DNA of 64,000 nt from assembly GCA_037355855.1 (NCBI GenBank), contig CM074758.1, positions 5,615,001 through 5,679,000 on the forward strand. Direction: 5' to 3'. The stretch is from Pseudo-nitzschia pungens. Its lineage: Eukaryota > Bacillariophyta > Bacillariophyceae > Bacillariales > Bacillariaceae. Positions 43,243-50,953 of this stretch are shown here, piece by piece. The notes below the pieces were generated by a model, which was given only the letters and a program-made list of their open reading frames with translations, was not told the DNA's origin and did not search any database. Position numbers and translations under genes: made by a program. Position 1 is the first letter of the stretch, and the number at the start of each line of letters is the position of its first letter.

Positions 43243-44016
43243 ATGACGGTGGACGACATGAACAACGCAAACATCTTCTCAGGCTTCCTTGGATCCGTCC
43301 TTCTTTTCAAAGCATTGTCAGTTGTTGAGATTCTTTTGCTCTTGACGATCCTCATTTCTATCATGGAGAAAGAAATCGACGATTTTGTTTTCGTCAATAT
43401 GCCGCTTTTTTTCCATTCGCCCTATCGTCCCTCGGAGGATGATGACAATGATCCCGAGCTGGAGCAGCTCAGGGAACGGTTTGAAGCGCTCAGTAGAGAC
43501 GACCCCGTGAACGACATTGAAAGAGAGCCAGAGTCCATGGACCACAATCTGCCTGATTCCTATCAACTCATTTCAAGGAATAGTACCCTCCGCACGCCGC
43601 GTCATTATGATGACGATGATGATTCAAACTCCATATATGCTGACTTTGGAAACTGTCTTCACGGAGTCGAAGTCGTCTCTCTTCGTGATCCGACCAACTG
43701 CCCTTGGGCGCCCAGATCTCTACGTGAATTTGCAAATCTAGGCCGTGTCGCTATGGTCATCTGTTACAAGTTTTGGTCCTATGAATATTATGAGGATGGG
43801 TTCTCGCTCGATGGTTGGGATCCCAACTTAGTTGTTGGGGGAGTATATTGGAACAATTCCGTATTCGGAAAAAGAGAATATTATTCAAGTTCTATTTTTC
43901 GAAAGAACATGACCTATGCTGAATTTTGGTCCTGTTCGGAGCAGATGGCTAAACTTGCCCTCCGGTTGGTTGAGGAGGATGTTTTTCTTAATGCTCATCG
44001 ACTTTCTCTTGATTGA
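43243..44016 (+). CDS. GWDP-domain protein C, 257 aa (or 217 aa)
   Basis: ATG at 43243 gives 257 aa with a hydrophobic segment at ~15-40; an internal ATG at 43363 gives 217 aa without it. I cannot decide between them. An acidic Asp/Glu/Ser-rich middle follows. The C-terminal module (~165-255) reads LREFANLGRVAMVICYKFW, FSLDGWDPNLVVGG, TYAEFW, SEQMAKLALRLVEEDVFL and matches proteins A and B. Its last 54 codons, from 43852 on, lie in the 1,473-bp segment duplicated at 47394. Divergent from gene B and convergent with the chimeric frame at 44194. Confidence 0.65.
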   Translation: MTVDDMNNANIFSGFLGSVLLFKALSVVEILLLLTILISIMEKEIDDFVFVNMPLFFHSPYRPSEDDDNDPELEQLRERFEALSRDDPVNDIEREPESMDHNLPDSYQLISRNSTLRTPRHYDDDDDSNSIYADFGNCLHGVEVVSLRDPTNCPWAPRSLREFANLGRVAMVICYKFWSYEYYEDGFSLDGWDPNLVVGGVYWNNSVFGKREYYSSSIFRKNMTYAEFWSCSEQMAKLALRLVEEDVFLNAHRLSLD

Positions 44017-45324
44017 AGAAAGGTGCCACACATTCGTAGAGGGAATTTTCTCTCACTTCAGAGAGACGTATAGAGGCACGTTGGTAAGAAAACTGTAGGG
44101 AGACGTCACGCATTTATTTACAATTATAACACAATGGTTAATCGTTATATACTACTAGTTATGTACGGAATAAACTAGAAACATTCTGGCTGCCTATACC
44201 ACCTCCTCATCAGAAACTTCACCAAGCCCAAATTTGTCTCCTTCCATATCTATACCGTAAAGTGGTTGGATTTGGTATTGCTGTTCAATTTGAGTGATTA
44301 CAACACAGCTCGCCATCATCCACTCATGCTTCGTTATTTTTTGTGCCGGATCTCCCTTGGCTCTAAAACTACTTCTGAGGCACCGGAATCGTTTGATTCG
44401 TTTAAATCCAGTTTCAAACCGTCCTTCAATTCTTTTGCACCAGTATGTTAGTTCGGCATTGCCACAAACACCTACAGCGCCCAGACAAATAACTTTTTCA
44501 GGAGCTTCCGCAATACACCCCTTATCTGTCACGATCCTTTCACCTCTCTCTAGTTTGTGCTTCAACTCTTGTCGGAAGATAGTAAGATCATTCCAATCAC
44601 CTGGTAGGTAGGGCCCTGCGAAGTGTACTATGTCATTCGTTAAAATGGACCACCCTACTTCATAACGAAGAGCGGGTCCATTTATTTTCGGAGAGTAAAG
44701 TGATTTGTTTATCTTGGGCCCTCGTTCATGACTTTTCGGAATCTTCAATTGTGAAAAAGGAATGTCTGTACAATTGACGGACACCAACGCATCATATCCC
44801 CTATCGAACTTTTTTCGATTCTCCCAAAGAATCACATTGTCTTTCAAACTCCAGATCGTTTCAAGAAACACCCAAATCCACTTGGTGATCGTCTTTTGAT
44901 CTGGTTCTTTACGAGCATCTTTCTCTTTTACGGCTGGCCCCATGCATCCAATGGATGTATTCGTCTTCAAAAAAAAGAGCGCGTACAGAAGGTGGACGGG
45001 CTTCGCCTTGTCACTGACGCACTTTCCTTTCAGATAGGTTTGGTTGACACAGCCCCGTTCCTCAATGAGCTCCCATATCTTCGCCATTACAACCGGCGCC
45101 GTCCCAAATCGACATCGGATGCGATTCGCACGGCTATCATCTGAGAGTTCTTCGCAACCCGCCAAACTAGATGCAATTTTTTCAAACTTTGCAGCAAGAG
45201 CTTCGTTGGGGAAGGTGAGATCCGAAATTTTGGGAGAGGAGGGAGGGGTGGGATTTTGACGTTCTCCTGCAACCAGATGATTGTCGACCATGGCGTACGC
45301 ACCCACTCGTGCTGCTCGTGCTGC
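43852..45324. repeat. 1,473-bp direct repeat, copy 1
   Basis: Same sequence as 47394-48866, offset 3,542 bp; encoded proteins are identical and I saw no difference in the bases compared. It covers the end of GWDP protein C and the last 376 codons of the transposase. Confidence 0.9.
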
Positions 45325-46464
45325 ATGGACCTTGCCACAGGTCTTGCATAGCTGTTTGTTGCTGTTGTCCGCAGGGCGCTTCTTTTTGCCAGGGGATTTC
45401 CCGTGGTGGGTTCCTCCCCCAGATGCGGCCTTGGGGGTCTTCTTGGTGACACCGGTCTGCTTTTCGAGGTCGGTGATGCGTTGTTGCATTACTGCTTCCT
45501 TCCGGATGGTGATTTCCAGGTTTTCGAGCTTGTCGATAGTGGTGTTAAAGGAGTGGGTGTAGAGGTCCCAACTAATGTGTTCCAGCTTCTCGCGTTGGGA
45601 GTGGGTCATGTTGGAATCCAAGATTTCCTTCAGTTCTCCTTGGGTGAAACTTCTTGGTGTTTCCATTTGGTCACTGCCACATTCCCAGAGGCAGTCTGGG
45701 AGGTAGCTTTGGAGTTCGGCCATTCGATTGGCCCAGGCTCTAATGCCATGTTTGAGGTCCACGCGCATGCCTCGCATGAAACGGCGGAGGACGATGTACG
45801 AGCGCTTGCCGTGTTGGTCATTGCCAAAGATTTTGAGTTTGAGGGCATGCATGCATTCCTCGATGACATCCTTTCTGTACTCCTGGGATTGGTAGTACTG
45901 GGTGAGGGCGCTTGCGACCTTTTTCTTTGGGATGGGGGACTCGAGGTTGTTGTCGGTCTCCGATTCGTTGTCCGATCTCGCCGTGGCTGTGTCGGTTTTG
46001 TCGGCGTTTGGAGATTTCTCCTTTGCCTTTTCCCTGGTGGCTCCCGTGGGAGTTGCGTCTTGTCCCATTGATAGCAGAATGCTTGCCTGGTCTCGTTGTT
46101 CGATTTCCTGGATCTTTCTCTGTACTCGTTTGGTACTGTGGATCTTGTGGTTCGGTTCTGCCAAGTAGGTCCGCTGAAGTGTTCGTTGGACAAGTCCGAG
46201 AGCCTCGGTAGTGAGGATTCTTTGTAGAACCTCCAGTTTCTGGTCTCCGTGGAGTTTGTCATTGCCAGCAATTTTCTGGTCAAAGTCTCTTTTCCAGATG
46301 AGGAAGAGTTCTGGTCTTTCAGTACCATTGAGAACTTTCAGGTAGTCACTGAATGCGATTCCACCCTGTTCACTGTCTACATTCATCTTTACGGTGGTGG
46401 CGTCTTCTGGCCAATCCTCCCGAACGATGTTAAAGGGCTTCAGTTTGGTTCCTTTAGCCGCCAT
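44194..46464 (-). CDS. chimeric Copia-like gag / transposase open frame, 756 aa
   Basis: One uninterrupted frame made of two unrelated parts. Residues 1-380 (46464-45325) look like the gag of a Copia-type retrotransposon: a polar helical protein ending in a truncated zinc knuckle CKTCGKVH that lacks its last Cys. Residues 381-756 (45324-44194) are identical to residues 90-465 of the transposase at 47736-49133. The junction falls exactly between codons. No protease, integrase or reverse transcriptase follows. I read this as a by-product of insertion and duplication, not a selected fusion, although its open frame means it could be translated. An assembly artefact is possible. Confidence 0.7.
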   Translation of the reverse strand: MAAKGTKLKPFNIVREDWPEDATTVKMNVDSEQGGIAFSDYLKVLNGTERPELFLIWKRDFDQKIAGNDKLHGDQKLEVLQRILTTEALGLVQRTLQRTYLAEPNHKIHSTKRVQRKIQEIEQRDQASILLSMGQDATPTGATREKAKEKSPNADKTDTATARSDNESETDNNLESPIPKKKVASALTQYYQSQEYRKDVIEECMHALKLKIFGNDQHGKRSYIVLRRFMRGMRVDLKHGIRAWANRMAELQSYLPDCLWECGSDQMETPRSFTQGELKEILDSNMTHSQREKLEHISWDLYTHSFNTTIDKLENLEITIRKEAVMQQRITDLEKQTGVTKKTPKAASGGGTHHGKSPGKKKRPADNSNKQLCKTCGKVHAARAARVGAYAMVDNHLVAGERQNPTPPSSPKISDLTFPNEALAAKFEKIASSLAGCEELSDDSRANRIRCRFGTAPVVMAKIWELIEERGCVNQTYLKGKCVSDKAKPVHLLYALFFLKTNTSIGCMGPAVKEKDARKEPDQKTITKWIWVFLETIWSLKDNVILWENRKKFDRGYDALVSVNCTDIPFSQLKIPKSHERGPKINKSLYSPKINGPALRYEVGWSILTNDIVHFAGPYLPGDWNDLTIFRQELKHKLERGERIVTDKGCIAEAPEKVICLGAVGVCGNAELTYWCKRIEGRFETGFKRIKRFRCLRSSFRAKGDPAQKITKHEWMMASCVVITQIEQQYQIQPLYGIDMEGDKFGLGEVSDEEVV

Positions 46465-47393
46465 GGTTAATCAGTTTTTATTTTAGTTTAGTTTAGTTAC
46501 AGTATTTCTGTAAGTTGTTATTTGGGGTGGAAATGAGCAAAAAGTGATTGCTCCAGTTTTTCCCTCTGAGGTTCATTTCCACGCGATACCCCGTGTTGTA
46601 ACTGATTTTTCTCCCAGGCTAGTACCGTGGTGGGAGTTGTTTCTCTCTTTAGCTCACGGGAATCCTGTGGTTCTCCGGAGTTGTTTTTGTTTTTATTTCG
46701 TGGGATTCGATTCCCGTGGTTCTCCGGCGTTGCTTCTTTATTAAGCTGTCACCGGGCCGGTCCCACTTCTCGTTGTCCCGTGGGATTAGTGGTGTTTGAG
46801 TATTTGGTGTATACCTTTCCGGATATCTGTATATTTTGGTTTTGGTTGGCATACCCTTTTCGGTCTGTCCATCCACTCAGAGTTGGTCCAATTAGTCCAT
46901 TCACTGATTTATGTGTCACTTTTTCAGTGTGTATTTTCGAGTTTTTCGATTATTTCTTTGTTGTCGGCCATGGTCCTGTTTAGGCACTCAGGTGTCTCTG
47001 TTGCTGCTGTTGCTCCCTTCTTTGGGCGCCAACAGTTGCTGGGGTCGGTCTTCCTTGTGCTGCAGACACTGGATATCCTTCTCCCTGTTTTTGCTTCTCT
47101 GCGCCTCCATTTTTGGCAGTCTTTCGGTCTCGTCTTCCTTTTTGATTGATCGGTACCTTTCTGCTCATGGTCATCAGCGCTCAGCTTGATTTTAAAATCA
47201 TGCCATACCCCGGGTCTACTAGTGATTAGAATAGTAGTGATATGCAAATTGTGAGCTCTATTGGTTAGTCTATCTGTTGCAGTTCTAAGAGCTCTCCAGA
47301 GCAGTCGGCGATTCCGTCGACTCGCTAATTGTTTTTATCCTTATTCTTAATCCAGCCCCGAGTGGACTCGTGACTGTCTTCTGGTGCACGGCA
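45325..47393 (-). mobile_element. partial LTR retrotransposon (leader + gag), Copia-like
   Basis: A 2,069-bp insertion between the two 1,473-bp repeats. In minus orientation it holds a probable LTR end and primer-binding site (47012-47031), about 550 bp of leader, and the gag frame from 46464. The pol region and 3' LTR are absent. No 5-bp target duplication is seen; instead it is flanked by the long direct repeats. Confidence 0.6.
47012..47031 (-). promoter_or_regulatory. putative retrotransposon primer-binding site
   Basis: Minus strand TGGCGCCCAAAGAAGGGAGC, resembling the TGGCGCCC-type start of tRNA primer-binding sites just inside a 5' LTR. The LTR would then span from here to at least 47393. 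Not verified against a tRNA 3' end. Confidence 0.35.
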
Positions 47394-47558
47394 AACAATT
47401 CCGTATTCGGAAAAAGAGAATATTATTCAAGTTCTATTTTTCGAAAGAACATGACCTATGCTGAATTTTGGTCCTGTTCGGAGCAGATGGCTAAACTTGC
47501 CCTCCGGTTGGTTGAGGAGGATGTTTTTCTTAATGCTCATCGACTTTCTCTTGATTGA
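47394..47558 (+). pseudogene. 3' fragment of GWDP protein C
   Basis: Repeats the last 54 codons of protein C (from NNSVFGKREYY to HRLSLD), with the upstream part replaced by retrotransposon sequence. Confidence 0.8.
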
Positions 47559-48866
47559 AGAAAGGTGCCACACATTCGTAGAGGGAATTTTCTCTCACTT
47601 CAGAGAGACGTATAGAGGCACGTTGGTAAGAAAACTGTAGGGAGACGTCACGCATTTATTTACAATTATAACACAATGGTTAATCGTTATATACTACTAG
47701 TTATGTACGGAATAAACTAGAAACATTCTGGCTGCCTATACCACCTCCTCATCAGAAACTTCACCAAGCCCAAATTTGTCTCCTTCCATATCTATACCGT
47801 AAAGTGGTTGGATTTGGTATTGCTGTTCAATTTGAGTGATTACAACACAGCTCGCCATCATCCACTCATGCTTCGTTATTTTTTGTGCCGGATCTCCCTT
47901 GGCTCTAAAACTACTTCTGAGGCACCGGAATCGTTTGATTCGTTTAAATCCAGTTTCAAACCGTCCTTCAATTCTTTTGCACCAGTATGTTAGTTCGGCA
48001 TTGCCACAAACACCTACAGCGCCCAGACAAATAACTTTTTCAGGAGCTTCCGCAATACACCCCTTATCTGTCACGATCCTTTCACCTCTCTCTAGTTTGT
48101 GCTTCAACTCTTGTCGGAAGATAGTAAGATCATTCCAATCACCTGGTAGGTAGGGCCCTGCGAAGTGTACTATGTCATTCGTTAAAATGGACCACCCTAC
48201 TTCATAACGAAGAGCGGGTCCATTTATTTTCGGAGAGTAAAGTGATTTGTTTATCTTGGGCCCTCGTTCATGACTTTTCGGAATCTTCAATTGTGAAAAA
48301 GGAATGTCTGTACAATTGACGGACACCAACGCATCATATCCCCTATCGAACTTTTTTCGATTCTCCCAAAGAATCACATTGTCTTTCAAACTCCAGATCG
48401 TTTCAAGAAACACCCAAATCCACTTGGTGATCGTCTTTTGATCTGGTTCTTTACGAGCATCTTTCTCTTTTACGGCTGGCCCCATGCATCCAATGGATGT
48501 ATTCGTCTTCAAAAAAAAGAGCGCGTACAGAAGGTGGACGGGCTTCGCCTTGTCACTGACGCACTTTCCTTTCAGATAGGTTTGGTTGACACAGCCCCGT
48601 TCCTCAATGAGCTCCCATATCTTCGCCATTACAACCGGCGCCGTCCCAAATCGACATCGGATGCGATTCGCACGGCTATCATCTGAGAGTTCTTCGCAAC
48701 CCGCCAAACTAGATGCAATTTTTTCAAACTTTGCAGCAAGAGCTTCGTTGGGGAAGGTGAGATCCGAAATTTTGGGAGAGGAGGGAGGGGTGGGATTTTG
48801 ACGTTCTCCTGCAACCAGATGATTGTCGACCATGGCGTACGCACCCACTCGTGCTGCTCGTGCTGC
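47394..48866. repeat. 1,473-bp direct repeat, copy 2
   Basis: Partner of 43852-45324. Left of it lies retrotransposon sequence; right of it the natural 5' part of the transposase gene continues, so this copy holds the intact transposase 3' portion. Confidence 0.9.
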
Positions 48867-49133
48867 CCTCACTTGCTCGCCGTAATTTATCTCTCCAACC
48901 TGGTTTATAAATGATCCTTGCCGAGCGTCTCCGAGTTCCATGTTCGCAAATCGACGCCCCAGTCCTAGTGTATCGAACTGATGGCGATACGAGTTTTCTT
49001 GACCGCTGGGCAAATGCCCAGTACGCCCAAGTGCTTCGAACTCTTGGCAGTTTTCCTTATTGTCTGACTGTCCCCAATTCATTATTCCGATATTGGTCTT
49101 GTGATTTATTCTGATTATGATATATGTAGACAT
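47736..49133 (-). CDS. PIF/Harbinger-like transposase (DDE_Tnp_4), 465 aa
   Basis: Probable transposase of the 14-kb element. ATG at 49133. Residues ~140-440 follow the pattern of Harbinger-like nucleases common in algae and oomycetes: CRFGTAPVVMAKIWELIEE, HLLYALFFLK, TITKWIWVFLE, ALVSVNCTDIPF, GPALRYEVGWSIL, GPYLPGDWNDLTIFR, ERIVTDKG and IEGRFETGFKRIKRF. Acidic candidates are Asp335 in GDWNDL and Glu389 or Glu393. At the first catalytic position (VDG/VDC in relatives) there is Asn273, with Asp276 three residues on, so this copy may be inactive. There is no separate Myb-like partner in the element; the GWDP proteins may fill that role (speculation). Confidence 0.75.
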   Translation of the reverse strand: MSTYIIIRINHKTNIGIMNWGQSDNKENCQEFEALGRTGHLPSGQENSYRHQFDTLGLGRRFANMELGDARQGSFINQVGEINYGEQVRAARAARVGAYAMVDNHLVAGERQNPTPPSSPKISDLTFPNEALAAKFEKIASSLAGCEELSDDSRANRIRCRFGTAPVVMAKIWELIEERGCVNQTYLKGKCVSDKAKPVHLLYALFFLKTNTSIGCMGPAVKEKDARKEPDQKTITKWIWVFLETIWSLKDNVILWENRKKFDRGYDALVSVNCTDIPFSQLKIPKSHERGPKINKSLYSPKINGPALRYEVGWSILTNDIVHFAGPYLPGDWNDLTIFRQELKHKLERGERIVTDKGCIAEAPEKVICLGAVGVCGNAELTYWCKRIEGRFETGFKRIKRFRCLRSSFRAKGDPAQKITKHEWMMASCVVITQIEQQYQIQPLYGIDMEGDKFGLGEVSDEEVV

Positions 49134-50261
49134 CTCTCATGCCAGAGAGCTGAACAGCGAACATCTTCCTCGACGTGGACGTCGTTGCTATCCGTTTTTG
49201 AGTCCATTCAAAATCTCTGATCATGTGTAATCACATTATTTACACATAGATGTTGGTGAAATTTTGTCAAAATGGTCGTCCTAATCACATCATTGCAGCA
49301 TTGCCGTTGACTCGAACACATGGCTGTTGGTGAAATTTGTCAGATTGAGTCCATTTAAATCTCAGATCATGTGTAATCAGTATTTGCGTTCTCTCGAACA
49401 CATGGACTGAATGAAACATCACGAACACATGGACGTTGGGTGAAAAATTTCGTCGTTGCTATCCGTGCTCATCTCAGATCATGTGCAAAAAGACCAGCCT
49501 TCAGCGCACGGATGGTGGGCAAACGTAATCAATTTTTTAGTACAAGCACTAGCATCGTGTTATCGCTAGAGGGACATATTAACATTATACAGATTATACA
49601 GATATGAATTTGGTAATGCTGGCCCTTGTTTGGCGAGAAATTAATCTCTCTACCGGTATCGCCAAAATAATCTGAGCTCGTGCATTATTTATCGCCAAAC
49701 AAAACACTCCCTCACTTGGCAGCAGAGGCAACGCCCTCTTCGTCTTCTCTGATGGTTCATTCCTTGGTGTTGACCATTTGGGTGATGTCGATGTGGGCAG
49801 TCAGCAGTCGGCAGTCGGCAGTCCTTCCCGCTGTCCCGCTTGTTCGCAGAGATGGAATACTGCCACTGCCACTGCCACTACCGGGAGGTGCGACTGCCCC
49901 TGTCCCAGAGTGTGGATCGGAATACAGCGACGTACCGTAAATCGATAGATGAAGGTAAGGGGACGCGAGGCGAGGGGACGCGAAGCAAGGTGATCGACCG
50001 GTACACCGATGGATAAAGTTACTCATAGATCGAGTGTATTACTACACTTAACCGTTCCCGTAGCGTTAAAAACGTTCCCGCAGCGTTAAGAACGTTCCCT
50101 CAGAGTTAAAAACGTTCCCTCAGCCTTCAGAACGTTCCCGCAGAAGCAAAAACGCTCCCGCAGAAGCAAAAAACTTCCCTCAGCTGCAGGAGTTTTTCAT
50201 TTTTAGGGAGAAACGGTAATTCTTGAAGGAAAATTTTTACAATCGGGAATTTATTTTTTTT
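49134..50261. other. right subterminal region of the 14-kb element
   Basis: Diverged repeats of TGAGTCCATTNAAATCTC plus GATCATGTGTAATCA (49198-49480); inverted partner of the inner left repeat (49740-49920); GGGACGCGA(G/A)GC(G/A)AGG pair (49960-49990); and an array of AACGTTCCC(G/T)CAG units (50050-50190), in direct orientation relative to the CGCTCCCGCAG units of the left end. No gene. Confidence 0.65.
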
Positions 50262-50370
50262 TGCTTCTGCGGGAATTTCTTTATTTTTTTCCCCTAAATG
50301 TAGTTTCGATTCCCTCAACACATGTTTTTTGGAGGACGAACTGTAGAAAAATATGATTTCCCGCAGACTC
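50262..50370 (-). repeat. right terminal inverted repeat, 109 bp
   Basis: Perfect reverse complement of 36346-36454. Followed by ATT at 50371-50373. Confidence 0.95.
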
Positions 50371-50953
50371 ATTCAATAAACAATCAACAATCAACAAGCA
50401 AACAAGCACACGACCAGAGACAACTGTAAAATCTTGTTGATTTTGTTTCAATTTTAAAATTAAAATAACATTGAGAAACGGACTAATGACCTAATTGCAT
50501 CCTATTTAATATTGGATTGTTGTTGTTTTGACGGTGGTCATGGTGTTACATTGAGTAACTTACTGCTGGTACAGCAATTCAATTGATTTTGAAGCCAATA
50601 ACTACTTCTTTCCCATGCCAGCATTTCCACAAACTCGACTGCTTTGTAATCAATCACCTTGTTGTTTGTGGTGGCAAGCAACAAAGTCAATACTTTATGA
50701 TTGAACTGATTGAAATTTGGTAATTTTTCCATTTACAGAATCATCATCATCATCATCGTGGTTACAATTACCCTGTTGTATTACATCACACCATACAGCG
50801 TTCACAATGGTAAAATCTTTATTCTAGCCGGGAGATAACTTTCATAGATTGATGAAATCGATCTCGATCAATTCGAACGATAAACAAAGACGAATGAGAT
50901 TCAATGATTTGTTTTTAGTATCTGTGACAGTTCCCTATGCGCTTCCAAAGTAA
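50371..50953. other. 3' flank of UTP5 gene
   Basis: No gene seen. AATCATCATCATCATCATCG microsatellite at about 50741-50758. Confidence 0.55.

Larger units (their letters stand above)
36346..50370. mobile_element. 14,025-bp TIR element with PIF/Harbinger-like transposase and cargo genes
   Basis: Bounded by perfect 109-bp inverted repeats (36346-36454 and 50262-50370) beginning GAGTCTGCGGGAAATCATAT. ATT lies immediately outside both ends (36343-36345, 50371-50373), consistent with a 3-bp target duplication. A second, diverged inverted-repeat pair lies inside (about 36750-36990 versus 49740-49920). Contents: a spliced 420-codon gene, three GWDP-domain paralogues, one open frame without a clear start, and a DDE_Tnp_4 transposase, with a retrotransposon fragment and a 1,473-bp duplication inserted. 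Unusually large for this superfamily, where autonomous elements are typically a few kilobases. It sits between the E1 and UTP5 genes. Confidence 0.8.

Noticed and set aside
44194..46464. Interpretation of the gag-transposase frame as a domesticated host gene
   Set aside because: The duplicated, apparently identical 1,473-bp segment and truncated zinc knuckle point to a recent accident; no sign of selection is visible.
36346..50370. Polinton/Maverick or virus-derived element
   Set aside because: No polymerase B, capsid, packaging ATPase or protease is encoded, and the target duplication is 3 bp, not 5-6 bp.
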